Counted from the stretch's first letter, positions 24,801-35,960 are shown. The stretch: DNA of 64,000 bases from Onthophagus taurus (GCF_036711975.1 NC_091971.1:5711501-5775500); one strand, 5' to 3'. Notes: generated by a model not told the origin, from the sequence alone. Numbers and translations are program-made.

Positions 24801-27800
24801 TGCCTAAATTGTAATTTTTTTAATTTTATAAAACTTAAAGGTTATGTTTCTTTTTTCTTAGGAAATTTATTGTCGGTCCCCTCCTTTCTAAAGAAGCGTG
24901 ATTCTATGATGTTTCAATGCGCTGATTTATTATTGATTTGGTCTTCAGCTTGTTCAGGTGGATTCGTCAAAATGTTCTTTTGTGTTAATTCTTTAATCCA
25001 TCAACTCTTTTACAGGTTTTCTTTAAACTTGCAGTTAAATTTAATCGCTCCACGATTTAATTACATACCTTTGATAACAGAATTCAATCTCATATTACAT
25101 TTAATCCGGCATATATTTTATAATCTAACTCCTTTTTTATTTCACAATATTAAATTTTATGTAATACTCTATTTTTTAATTCGGAGGAGTCACAGTGTAA
25201 TTTTTCAAAGCTATTTCTTGGCGGTAGTTTTAAAACTAGAAAGGATTTTAAGTAAACTGTGGTTACGAATTTAATTACTTATTTGTTTAAACATAATAAA
25301 AACCAGGGCGTACCTACTTACTTTGTCCCAATGACACTAGAATCTAATAGGACTGCTACATCCATTGATGATTTGTAGCCCACTACGGGTTGGTTGCCCG
25401 CACTCTACGTCACACTATTTGCCACGCCCAGTTAACTGTCATTGAGTTCTACGCGTTTGAAGAGGCACGGCTAAACCCGAATATTTCTAGTTCTAGGTCT
25501 AGAGTGTTAGTTCTAGGTCTAGTTTTATAGTATCACTAGAACTAACACAAGACCTAGAACTAGAATCATTTGGATTTAGCCGTCTTGAGAGACGTGCGGC
25601 TAAATCCGAATGTTTCTAGTTTTAGGTCTAGTGTTAGTTCTAGTTTTACACTATCACTAGAACTAGCACAAGACCTAGAACTAGAATCATTCGGATTTAG
25701 CCGTCTTGAAAGACTTGTGGCTAAATCCGAATATTTCTAGTTTTAGGTCTAGTGTTAATTCTAGTTTTACACTATCACTAGGACTAACACAAGATCTAGA
25801 ACTAGAATCATTCGGGTTTAGCTGTCTTGAGAGACGTGTTGCTAAATCCGAATGTTTCTAGTTTTAGGTCTAGAGTGTAAGTTCTGGTTTTATAATATCA
25901 TTAGAACTAACACAAGACCTAGAACTAGAATCATTTGGATTTAGCCGTCTTGAGAGACGTGCGGCTAAATCCGAATGTTTCTAGTTTTAGGTCTAGTGTT
26001 AGTTCTAGTTTTACATTATCACTAGAACTAGCACAAGACCTAGAACTAGAATCATTCGGATTTAGCCGTCTTGAGAGACGTGCGGCTAAATCCGAATATT
26101 TCTAATTTTAGGTCTAGTGTTAATTCTAGTTTTACACTATCACTAGGACTAACACAAGATCTAGAACTAGAATCATTCGGGTTTAGCCGTCTTGAGAGAC
26201 GTGTGGCTAAATCCGAATGTTTCTAGTTTTAGGTCTAGAGTGTAAGTTCTGCTTTTATAATATCATTAGAACTAACACAAGACCTAGAACTAGAATCATT
26301 TGGATTTAGCCGTCTTGAGAGACGTGCGGCTAAATCCGAATGTTTCTAGTTCTAGGTCTAGTGTTAGTTCTAGTTTTACACTAGCACTATCACTAGAACT
26401 AACACAAGACCTAGAACTAGAATCATTCGGGTTTAGCCATACTAAACGTGTTTGTTAAGTTTCTAGGCGGCCGGCAACATCTCGAACTTTCCTAGTGTAA
26501 TTTTTGCTAAAACCTGACCAATAACAACCCTATTTTTTGGCGCTTCAATTTGAAAACACTCCTCCAAATTTAAAAAATAGAGTATAATTGTTTAAAATCC
26601 CCTAACATATAAGAGGATTTTAGGCAATAAATCATTTCTATTTAAACTTACCATTAGCTGTTTTTAAATTTTTCTTATCGTTTCCACTTTTAATCTCAAT
26701 CTTCTTATGAACAGCAGAGACAGGAATCTGATCCGAAAGAAGTCGGACTTTAACATCAACCGGCAACTTTGTCTTACATCTTGTACATTTATTAAAATCT
26801 TCTGATAAGTATCCACAATGCGTACAAACGGCTAATTTACCAGGAATGATCTTGGGTAATTCTTTGGGAGGTTCGAAAACTGGCGATTCGGGGGATTCAG
26901 ATCTCTGAGTGGAACTTTCTGAAGTTGGAGTGTCAATTACTTGTAATGGGGGTGAAGGAGTTACAGAGGATGGAGTTTCAGGCTGTTCAACTTGAACCGT
27001 GGTCATTACAGAAGAATTCGTGTTATCGGTTCCGTACGTTACATTCACCACGTAATGGATTTCTTTCAAATAAGTCTCTGTGCAATTTATTATGGTGTCG
27101 CTGTGTATAGGTAAACCAACTTGTTCTAAAATTTCCGTTATAGTGCATTGCTCCTTAGGCAAAGTGAACGTGATTAAACGTTGCTCCCCGGTTGAAAGAA
27201 TTATCAACATCCTAATTGAATCTCTATATTCGTCATCGATTGGTGTACTTTCAATAATTTGCTTTAGTTGTAAAGTAGGTTGGAAAACTGGAACTTCGCC
27301 CACGGGAGGGGTCGTTCCATGGGAATGAATGATGTAATTTGGATTATGAGTAGGAGTTGAACTAACTTGATGTTGAGGGGATTGTAATTGCCGATGGATT
27401 ACGCTTTGTTGTTGTGGACTCACATGCGGCGCAGTTCCCCGAATTGGTCTATTGAACCGCGATTGTTGTTGATAAAGATTCGGTCGCATTAAAGGACGTG
27501 CTCTTGGAGCTGTAGCTCTTATTTGACGCTTTTTTTGTTCAAGACTAAATAAATTTAAATAAAAAATCATTAAATGTCAAAATTTGACAGAAAGTTAAAA
27601 GATAACCTTAAAAAATCTTAATTTACTTACTCAGATTTATCCATGGTGTGAGTTTGCGGGTTTACACTCGTTGGTGGAAATTTCTTTTCAGAATTAACCT
27701 GTTAAAGTAATAAAAACGTAATAAAGTGTAACAATAGAAAAAATTTTATTTTATTTACTTCCGATGCTGAATTGTAACGAATTAAAGGTTGTTTCACTCG

Positions 27801-29123
27801 ATTTGTGGCCACACCTTGATTTAATTGATGAAGTTTCGGCTAAATTGAAGGAAAACGTCAATATATAAATAATAAAATCTTTTTTTTTTGCTTACACGAA
27901 CTGATTGCGCTGGAGTTTGCACAACGAAATTTGGTTGTCTCACTGAAGGAACTTGAATTTGCCTTTGCGGAACTAATACTGTTGGACTCTACAATAAAAC
28001 AGTTTTTAGTTTTAAATTAATTAAAAAAATTATAAAACAAAGTTGTAGGTTAAGAATCAATATGAAAAGTGAGGTTATAAATTAAAAATTATTACAATTT
28101 TTTCCTGTTCTAAATTATTTAAGTATTAAAAACAATCTTAACTCCAGCTAATTGGATGTATATTATTATTTTTAATTTTAAACTAATTTAGATGTATAAA
28201 ACAGTTTTTATAGGTTAAGAATCTTCAACATGAAAAGTGAGGTTATAATAATAAATTTTACTTATAAATTATTTAAAATAATAAATCTTTGAGTATTAAA
28301 AACAATCTTAACTCCAGCTAATTGGATGTATATTATTATTATCAATTTTAAACTAATTTAGATGTATAAAACAGTTTTTATAGGTTAAGAATCTTCAACA
28401 TGAAAAGTGAGGTTATAATAATAAATTTTGCTTATAAATTATTTAAAATAATAAATCTTTGAGTATTAAAAACAATTTTAACTCCACCTAATTCGTTTTC
28501 ATTTTTAAATTAATTTAAATACATAAAACAAAGCATTCTTACAGGTTAAGAATTTTCAACAGGAAATGTGAGGTTATAAATTATAAATCATCATAATTTT
28601 ACCTGTTGTAAATTATTTATAGTGATAGGTCTTTGAGTATTAAGAACAGTTTTAACTCCCGCTAATTGGGCATGAACTGGTGTTGTTTGTAGATGATTCA
28701 AAACTACCGGTTGAGTGGGCCGAGCTCCGTCAGACATACTTTCAACTCTTTGAACTTGATTGCTCTCGTCAACGTAAAATATTTGTTGTTGAGGAGCTTC
28801 TTGGAACTCAACGTTAGTATCTTGTATAATGTATTGTTGATTTTGAATAGGTACGGGAGTTTGGTCCACGATTATTTGTTGTGGCTGGCCATCTACCAGC
28901 ATTACTTGATCGGAAGAAACCAAAATCTAAGATAACCAACTTTAATTTTCTATATTTAAATGAGATTCTTTTTAACCTGTTGTGTTTGAAAGTCTTGATC
29001 GTTAGAACCAATAACGTATTGAACCGTCGTTTGATTATCAACAATATTCGCGGGATAAAATTGTTGTATTTCGCTGCCGGTCGGTTTATCAGTTTGGCTC
29101 AATACATGAAAGTACTGAGCCAT
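21827..29123 (-). CDS. velo: SENP6/7-type SUMO protease (Ulp1 family)
   Basis: Cysteine protease of the nuclear SENP6/SENP7 group, which trims poly-SUMO chains. Twelve coding exons: 29123-28977, 28926-28603, 27988-27896, 27839-27759, 27698-27631, 27544-26652, 24511-24402, 24352-23739, 23677-23444, 23114-22879, 22826-22646 and 22586-21827, giving 1,246 residues. Residues 1-440 are glutamine-, proline- and valine-rich. A zinc-ribbon-like CxxC-x10-CxxC lies near 478-495. The catalytic domain starts near 785 and shows His near 900 (ENCHWFLAI), Asp near 1001 (CILIFDSL) and Cys near 1055 ([11 protein letters not shown]), with the oxyanion Gln just before. An acidic insert of about 60 residues between His and Asp fits the split catalytic domain of SENP6/7. 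The tail is acidic, then basic. The Drosophila symbol is by family; orthology was not tested. Confidence 0.9.
24514..25163. other. SENP intron 6, part without recognised content
   Basis: AT-rich intron DNA to the left of the satellite-bearing element. A 164-codon open frame at 24780-25274 (plus) is highly hydrophobic and runs into the element's end, with no recognisable domain, so it is not called. Confidence 0.4.
25164..26585. mobile_element. 1.4-kb terminal-inverted-repeat element filled with a palindromic satellite (SENP intron 6)
   Basis: Perfect 16-bp inverted ends, ATACTCTATTTTTTAA at 25164-25179 and its reverse complement at 26570-26585, bound the element. From about 25465 to 26440 it is a tandem array (separate entry). 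A unique left part (25180-25460) includes GTACCTACTTACTTTGTCCC and is related to 51.83-51.95 kb. No transposase is encoded. It lies wholly within intron 6. Family not identified; the ends are not Helitron-like. Confidence 0.7.
25465..26440. repeat. Palindromic satellite, about 122-bp units in a three-type higher-order order
   Basis: Eight units start with GGCTAAA(T/C)CCGAAT near 25470, 25598, 25718, 25838, 25964, 26084, 26204 and 26326. Each is itself an inverted repeat: the left arm reads GGCTAAATCCGAATGTTTCT with CTAGTTTTAGGTCTAG, the right arm reads GACCTAGAACTAGAATCATT then CGGATTTAGCC. Variants follow the order C-A-B-C-A-B-C-A with a 366-bp super-period. Type C has TCTAGAGTGT, type B has TTAATTCTAG and CTAGGACTAAC, type A has AGAACTAGCACAAG. 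Confidence 0.85.
28040..28600. repeat. Tandem decayed copies of a SENP exon 2 / intron 2 junction segment
   Basis: Within intron 2 three units of about 180 bp repeat AGGTTAAGAATCTTCAACA, TGAAAAGTGAGGTTATAA and GAGTATTAAAAACAATCTTA followed by ACTCCAGCTAATTGGATG. The last block matches the 3' part of functional exon 2 (GAGTATTAAGAACAGTTTTA then ACTCCCGCTAATTGGGC). So the repeated unit spans the exon's 3' end, its donor and flanking intron. The extra copies have lost the donor and the reading frame. Confidence 0.8.
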
Positions 29124-29866
29124 ATTTTGGGGACCCGGATTGTTAATGAAGCACGCGCATTTTTCAGCGGCGAGAACGTGGTCCGAAAAAAACGTCCGTT
29201 TACTTCAATTTGCGACAATATACGCGTAATAAAATTAAAGAACGATACGCACTGAACAACTTAACACGTATTTACAACGTTTTTGAAACGTTCTTTTGAT
29301 TGCTTTCGCTGGTAAATAACGCGACAAAATTACTCCGGTCAACGTTAAAATGGCGTTGAACCTACTTGACGCATGTGCACTAAAATCATTGGGGAAAATA
29401 AGAACATCTTTTTTTGTTCGTATCCAAGATATGTTTCAAAATTAAAATTAATTTATAAAATGAAATCGAAATCAAAATTCAAATTCAATCAGATTTCATT
29501 AATTCATAAGAAAAACTGATGAATTTTCAGGGTTTCCACACGTCCGAAATTAAAATATGGTCACAAATGTCAACTGAAACCAATGCGATAACCAAGATGA
29601 CAACTGAAATTCATCAACTGTCACAATCGCATTAAAAAATTCATTTTTAAAGCTTTTAAATTATAAATATCAATTTAATTAATCAAAAATAAATTTAAAT
29701 ACCTCAAAATTTTAATAAAAACTTTATTAATAAGCGGATAATCTTATCGGGGTTGGTGTAAATCAAAATTAAATTGGTATCGGTTTTAGTGACTTTTCTC
29801 AATTTGACAATAATAGAACAAAAAGGTTATGTTACGATATCTTAAAAATTTACGAAAAAAATAATA
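29124..29866. promoter_or_regulatory. Divergent promoter region between SENP and the first ZAD gene
   Basis: About 740 bp separate the start codons of the minus-strand SENP gene and the plus-strand ZAD1 gene. The SENP side (29124-29370) is CpG-richer, as expected of a broadly active promoter; the rest is AT-rich. No other gene was seen. Confidence 0.5.
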
Positions 29867-31528
29867 ATGGAAATAATCATAGAACTTCCTCAAGATATTA
29901 ATAAACTGTGTCGCACCTGCATGGATATCGTTAAAAGTGAAAATAAAAGGGATATCTTCACCGTGGAGAATGAAGATTTACTCTTAATGTTAAAAAACGT
30001 CATCTGCGTAAAAATTTCTGCACAAGACGGTCTTCCTAAGTATCTATGCGGTGAGTGCGTTAAAAAACTTGAATTCGCGTACAGTTTTAAACAACAATGC
30101 GAAGACACTTACATTAATTTTAAAGGATTCTTAAATCCTAACCAAGAAGAACAATCGGAAAGCACTGAAAATACGCTTAAATTGGAAGATTTGAATAAAT
30201 TTATTTGCGTCGTGTGTTCGGAGAGGTTTCCTTCACAGTATTCGTTAAGTAGACATGAAATAACTCACGATAAATCTAAATCCCTTACAAGCAGGTTTGA
30301 AAGTAGTAATAACACAGAGGAGGAACAAGAATATGACGAAAAATTGGTAGGGGGTGATGTTTTAGAATTAATTGATGAACGTAAAAACAATGGTATTCAA
30401 AGGATGGAAATAGAAACGATCGAGGTGATTGAAGCAAATGAAAGCACAGTTCTCCTTGATAACTTAAATGAAAATAATGGAGTAAAAACTTGTGATATAT
30501 GCAATCGAGAATACCCAGATCATTTAACTTTATGTTTTCATTTTATAAATCATGCTTTATTAATTGAAAGTGATACAGACCCAGATATTTTCCAACAATA
30601 TTTTTTTTGCGATTGTTGTGGGGAAACTTTTGAGACTAAAAGTGACATTGATAACCACATGTTGAACTGCTTTTCAAATAAAATGATATATAAATGTGAT
30701 AAATGCGAAATTCAATTTAAAACGGATATCGACCTCTTAAAACACGACGAACAAGAACATAAATTACTTAATAACTTATCTTGGAATGAAGTTTTTTTAA
30801 AAACGATTGAAAAAAATGAATTCGTTTGCCCGATTTGTACCGAATCTTTCGCTACAAAACATGCTTTAACCGTGCATTCAGTTAAACACGTTTTAAAACA
30901 AGTTACTTGTAGGATTTGCAAGAAAACGTTTTGTTCGCAAATTGCTTGTAATAACCATTTGAAAATTCATCCGAATTATAAGCACGTTTGTGAGCGATGT
31001 GGTCGTTGCTTAGGGAGTAGACATGCTTTAAAAACACACATTATGGGGGTACATTCAACGTCGAGTAACTATGTGTGTACGGTTTGCTCAAAAAAATTTA
31101 AAACACCAAGTCGGTTATATATTCATAAATTAATTCATAAAAAGGATAAGAAATACGATTGTAGACTTTGTGGTTATAAAACAAACAATGTGGGGGATTT
31201 AAAGGTTCACAATAGGATTCATACTTTAGAGAGGCCCTATAAATGCAACTTTGTTAATTGCAATCGAATGTTTAAAACGTCCAGCCACTTAAATGAACAC
31301 ATCCAAAGACATTTACAAATTAAAAAGTACCAGTGTGATCAATGCCAAATGGTTTTTGGACATCAACATACATTAAAAATGCACATTATGGTACATACAG
31401 GGGAAAAGCCGTTTAATTGTGAAGTGTGCGGATTGAAATTTCGCCGAAAACACCACCTAAAAAATCATATGAAGCAACACGAACCTCAAGAAATAGATGA
31501 ATTTGAAACTATTAATATTAATATTTAA
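29867..31528 (+). CDS. ZAD-C2H2 zinc-finger protein, gene 1 of a pair
   Basis: Single-exon gene of 553 residues, probably a nuclear DNA-binding protein. Residues about 14-88 form a ZAD (zinc-finger-associated domain), with CRTC and CGEC zinc-binding pairs and the FKQQCEDTY helix; ZADs mediate dimerisation and are arthropod-specific. Twelve C2H2 fingers follow: FICVVC near 111, then a run from about 203 to 541. Finger spacing is irregular and most linkers differ from TGEKP; only the last, before FNCEVC, is canonical (HTGEKPF). Finger 10 has four residues between its cysteines (CNFVNC). Lineage-specific ZAD genes are hard to assign to orthologues, so no symbol is given. It lies 280 bp upstream of a second ZAD gene on the same strand. 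Confidence 0.9.
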   Translation: MEIIIELPQDINKLCRTCMDIVKSENKRDIFTVENEDLLLMLKNVICVKISAQDGLPKYLCGECVKKLEFAYSFKQQCEDTYINFKGFLNPNQEEQSESTENTLKLEDLNKFICVVCSERFPSQYSLSRHEITHDKSKSLTSRFESSNNTEEEQEYDEKLVGGDVLELIDERKNNGIQRMEIETIEVIEANESTVLLDNLNENNGVKTCDICNREYPDHLTLCFHFINHALLIESDTDPDIFQQYFFCDCCGETFETKSDIDNHMLNCFSNKMIYKCDKCEIQFKTDIDLLKHDEQEHKLLNNLSWNEVFLKTIEKNEFVCPICTESFATKHALTVHSVKHVLKQVTCRICKKTFCSQIACNNHLKIHPNYKHVCERCGRCLGSRHALKTHIMGVHSTSSNYVCTVCSKKFKTPSRLYIHKLIHKKDKKYDCRLCGYKTNNVGDLKVHNRIHTLERPYKCNFVNCNRMFKTSSHLNEHIQRHLQIKKYQCDQCQMVFGHQHTLKMHIMVHTGEKPFNCEVCGLKFRRKHHLKNHMKQHEPQEIDEFETININI

Positions 31529-31807
31529 TTAATTTAAATCAAATTTTGTTTTATTATTTTCCATTGTATAAATATTAATTAAAATTGTTAATTATATTTA
31601 ATTATAAAATTTAAATTTCCCGCCCTCAAAAACATCCCGCTTATGATTGGTCCGTTAACTGTCATTCTTTTTATTTTCAATGTGGTGTTTTGTTCGGCGG
31701 CCATTTTAGTGCGGTTTGTGTCATGTAAAGACGTACGTTCCGGTTCTAGCCCCGTTTCGTTTGATCGGTTCCGCGGGACGTCGGTGTTTTCTCTCGACGG
31801 CGTCGCA
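31529..31807. promoter_or_regulatory. Spacer and probable promoter of ZAD gene 2
   Basis: The first 90 bp are AT-rich and follow the ZAD1 stop. From about 31640 the sequence becomes GC-rich with several CpGs, fitting the promoter and 5' UTR of the next gene. The open frame extends upstream in frame from the chosen ATG at 31808 to 31643, so an earlier start cannot be excluded. Confidence 0.4.
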
Positions 31808-34800
31808 ATGGATATGAGCATCTATTTGACGGCGCCCCTCCAAATGGATAAGATCTGCAGGGCCTGTTTATCCGAAAAAGGAGACATGAGGCCCCTTTAC
31901 GGGGCATGTCTCGATGAAATGCTTGTTTCATTCGCCTCCGTTCAGGTATTAAATCAGTAATTTTCCCAAAAAAATCTATTTGCGAATTATTAAATTAATT
32001 AGAAAAATAATAAATATTGATGATATGTTTTAATTCAATCAATTAATCATGTTAAATTAATTGGTAAAACTTAATTTGGGAATGTTTTTCCTTGTTCAAA
32101 AACGTGTAGAATGGGTTGCATATATGAATGGTATTTCAAACAATATCTTGTCTTCTAATTATACTTCTATATATTTTTTAATTTGTCTTTGATAAGCATA
32201 TACCTCTACTAACTAGAAGGATTTTCAAACCCCCGGCCCCGTGGTTCAATCCTCACATAATAACCAAGATTACCCAGCACACATAGGGCTGTTCCCCCAA
32301 GCCAAAATAGCATAATTAATATGGGAGTGAATAAAGCATAGTATACAGCTTTAAGGACTCTTCCATCCACAATCTTAGATATACTACGAAAAGGTAAACA
32401 CCACTACAAATCTTACTTCCAATAGCACATACATGATCGTCAAACTTCAACCTGAGAGGGGCAATAGATACGCCCAAGAACCTCGCAACAGGGGGATTCT
32501 TAAAAACAAACTGCTTCAATGAAATCATCATCACCCAAATACTGAGGAAAGTCATTAATGTAAAGCAGGAATAGCAGCGGACCAAGTATGGATCCCAATG
32601 GTACTCCTCGCCTCAAACTGAGCTCACTCGATACTGCACCATGCAACGTTACTTGCTGTGTTCTATTCTTCAGGTAGGACTCGACAAGAGCAACAGCAGC
32701 GTCACTAGCAAAGATGTGACACGCAGTCAAATGCCCGCGTCAGATCCAAAAACATTGCAATGCAATGATGACCCCTTTCAAAAGAATCCAAGGAGCTAGG
32801 ATAGTAGCTAATCCACCTAGCTTTATTTTTTGCAGTGTTTATAAAGTTGCTAGTTAGCTTCAGCTATAGCTTTTCTATACTCACAAAACACGTTTGTAAG
32901 AAAATTTGCTAATCCAATCAAAAACTGTTGCTATAATCAAAGTTTTGTAAGAGGCCAATTGATAGATAATTGATCACTTTACACGAAAATACTGTCCGTT
33001 TAACAAAATTAGCAGTGGCGTTGAAAATATTTTTAAAAAAAGGTTTTTTATTGCAGATAATGTTTAATTTTAAAGAAACTTTGACACTCTTATATCTCGT
33101 TAAGGTGGCATTTGCAAGCTCATGTATATGAAGACTTTTCATCTGGATTTTTGATGTATTACCTGCCCTAGAAGTCTGTAAGCGGTTTTTTGAATCACGC
33201 TGCATATCCAGCTTAAAAGACACTAAGCAGGCTAAACCACTATTGAAAGTTCTAAATAGTTTAATGGAGATAAACAGAATAATGATCTGCCTCCTCATCT
33301 GAGCGACGTTCATGCGATCAATAAATTTTTCATTGACTCTATTCCTAAATTTGATCAGGACATTGTAGCGGTGATTAATGACTACTTATTGAGTTCAGTG
33401 CTTACTCAGGAGGAGCCAATGGGAAGTGCTTACAATTTTCCAATCAATTAGCAGCAATGCTTCTGGTTCTGATGGTATCAACAAGAAAATGCTGTCGTTG
33501 TGTTTTCCATTTGATAAACTTTTTATTTGAACACTCTGTTTTTCCCCATAGCTGGAAGAAGGTTCAATTAATTCCTCTTAAAAAGAAGCCCAACCCAAAC
33601 AGATTGGCTGATCTTAGACCCATAGCTCTTCTACCACTGTTGTCTGAATTTAGAAATAAGCTTAAGCAAATTTTTCAATATTTCGCGTTTTGCAAGCAGT
33701 ATCTAATCCTCTATTAGCAATACTTTTTTCTGCCAACAATATCTAGTCTTCCTATGATATGGTATCTACTATTTTGCTATCTGAAACAGTATTGATAATA
33801 AGTTAGCGATTCGTTTGAACAGTTTGGGTTGCGTACTTTTTAATTTTCAAAGATTCGCGGAAAATACATTACCAATTTGGCGCTAGAGCAGAGACCTGCT
33901 TCAAAGAACGATACAGGGAAGGAAGATACAATAATATTTACTTTTATTTACAGATTAACCAAGATGATAATTTACCTCATTTAATGTGTGTACAATGCGT
34001 GTTACAATGTAGCAGAGCTTACACATTTAAGCAACAATGCGAGAAATCTGATAACATCTTAAGACAGTATATAAGTCCAGAATTCCAGGTAATTTCCTCA
34101 AAAACTGTATTAATTCTTCCTTTTAATAAAAAAAATGTTTAGAAAATTCTCAATCAACACATAGTAGATCAAACGAAAGCAGAGCTTCAAGAACAATTAC
34201 AATTTAGCGATACAGTTGAACAAGTTATGGTGGCTGATATCCCAGAATTTATAACAGCAGAATACGTTGGTCCAGCTAGTTTATTGGTACATTAAAAATC
34301 ATAAAAATCAACTTCATTTTATTATCATAATCAATTTTAGGAAGTTAAACAAGAGGATAACCATGTGACTGAATTCATTCATTCCGAAATAGACGTTTTC
34401 CAAGAAGAAACAATAGTAAATGCAGATCCAGATGAAACTGAACCGCAACAAGAACAACCCGAAAAAGATATACCTCAACCTTCCACTTCATCATCAAACT
34501 CACTTCGATATCAATGTACGAAATGTTCGGAAGCGTTCGCTTTAAAAGTCGACTTAAAAGTGCATATGATGACTCATCCGAAAGACTTAGATCATATCTG
34601 TCATGTTTGTAATAAAGCGTTTCCGGAGGCGAGAGTTTTAAAGCGGCATTTAAAAATTCATATGGAGAAAAAACCTCATAAATGCGATCAGTGTGATAAA
34701 ACGTTTGCGGAAAGTTCAAATTTGAGTAAACATAAAAAGAAACACACCGGTGAATTGAGAAATATTAAAGGGAAGCCGCATTTGTGTTCGGTTTGTGGGA

Positions 34801-35576
34801 GGGCGTTTAAATGGGCTTCGAGTTTATCGAAACACATGAAATATCATACGGGTCATAAATTGTTCACTTGCGAGTATTGTAATAAACAATACGTTGAAGC
34901 GAGAAGTTTAAGGATTCATATTCGGTCGCATACAGGAGAAAGGCCGCACGTTTGCGGGGTGTGCCAAAAAAGTTTCACGCAACTTTGTAATTTAGAGAAA
35001 CATATTCGGGTTCATACTGGTGAAAAACCATATTTATGTCCGATTTGTGGTAAAGGATTTACTCAATCGGGTTATGTGAGTATTCATATGAGAATACATA
35101 CAGGAGAACGTCCGTATATTTGCTCAACTTGTGGAAAAGCGTTTGCAGGATCAAATACGCTGGCGATTCACCAAAGAACTCACACAGGAGAAAAACCTTA
35201 CACTTGTACAATTTGCGAAAAAAGTTTTGGACGTAGAGAAACTTTGGTTATTCATACAAGATCACACACTGGTCATAAACCGCATGTTTGCGGAATGTGC
35301 AATAAAGCGTTTACAAGTTCTGGGCATTTATCGACTCATATGAGGACACATACAGGGGAGAAACCGCATAGTTGCACGATTTGCGGGAAAAGATTCGCCG
35401 GGTCGAGTAGTTTGCATATGAGAACTCATTTGGGGGAGAAAAGTTACATTTGTAAATTGTGCAATAAGACGTTCGTTCAACAAAATAATTTACAACAACA
35501 CATGCTTACACATACAGTTATAACTAAACCCAAGTTACCAAAAGTCGAAACTGTGCAAGTTGCGGAATTTGCGTAA
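31808..35576 (+). CDS. ZAD-C2H2 zinc-finger protein, gene 2 of the pair
   Basis: Four coding exons: 31808-31945, 33954-34088, 34143-34286 and 34341-35576, giving 550 residues. The ZAD (CRAC in exon 1, CVQC and FKQQCEKSD in exon 2) is split by a 2-kb intron containing LINE pieces. An acidic linker follows, then twelve C2H2 fingers in exon 4, most joined by canonical HTGEKPY-type linkers, so this is probably a sequence-specific DNA-binding protein. Finger 11 (HSCTICGKRFAGSSSLHMRTH) is two residues shorter than normal between Cys and His. The stop TAA overlaps a good donor (GC|GTAAGA, GT at 35573), and an acceptor TTTTTGCAG ends at 35635; splicing would replace the end with AIIL and a stop at 35646-35648. 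Later in-frame ATGs (31814, 31844) are alternatives; the last is just before the ZAD. Confidence 0.9.
32230..32830 (-). mobile_element. LINE reverse transcriptase fragment in ZAD2 intron 1
   Basis: On the minus strand, translation shows FLDLTRAFDCVSH, YLKNRTQQVTLHGAVSSEL and RRGVPLGSILGPLLFLLYIN, which are reverse transcriptase motifs of Jockey/CR1-type non-LTR elements. The YxDD motif was not found intact. It is broken by stops and frame changes and is clearly dead. Confidence 0.75.
33300..33690 (+). mobile_element. LINE reverse transcriptase fragment (plus strand) in ZAD2 intron 1
   Basis: Translation gives FHLINFLFEHSVFPHSWKKV, QLIPLKKKPNPNRLADLRPI and ALLPLLSE, the N-terminal RT blocks of a Jockey/CR1-type LINE (SWK, P.K, DLRPIALLP). 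It lies opposite in orientation to the fragment at 32.3-32.8 kb. At its right edge (33690-33790) a short piece of the AGCAGTATCTAG minisatellite follows. Confidence 0.7.
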
Positions 35577-35960
35577 GAATTTTTTTAATAATATTTTAAT
35601 ACAAAAATATTAACGTAACGTTTCTATTTTTGCAGCATAATTTTGTAGATCCATCATTAAACCAACACAACAAATCATGTAATCAAGGAGTATGTTAAAA
35701 AAATAATTGATAAATTAATTTAAGGATTAGAATGTAAATTAAGTAGACTTGGTAGAATTGGATGATAAGAGTAAAAGTTTTGTACATCCAAAAGTTATTA
35801 TATTTTTGCATTTTATGTTGATACATTTAACAGTTTTGTTCAAACAATGTACATAATTTATTTATAAATTATCTTGTTAGAACAGGTGTGATAAAATGAA
35901 CATAATACTATTTTGTTTTTAATTCAAATATACCTAAATTCCTTTTAAATAAAAACTTTT
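35577..35960. other. 3' flank of ZAD gene 2
   Basis: Probable 3' UTR, with a possible small intron at 35573-35635 (see the ZAD2 entry). AATAAA words occur in the AT-rich stretch to 35960. No other gene was seen. Confidence 0.4.

Noticed and set aside
24780-25274. 164-codon hydrophobic plus-strand frame in SENP intron 6
   Set aside because: Runs from plain intron DNA into the end of a mobile element, on the strand opposite the gene; no homology recognised.
25465-26440. Regular repeats that could suggest a CRISPR-like array
   Set aside because: Eukaryotic intron; units are contiguous palindromes without unique spacers.
32240-32275. GTGGTTCAATCC, a B-box-like word that could mark a tRNA or tRNA-derived SINE
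   Set aside because: No matching A box or cloverleaf at the right distance on either strand.
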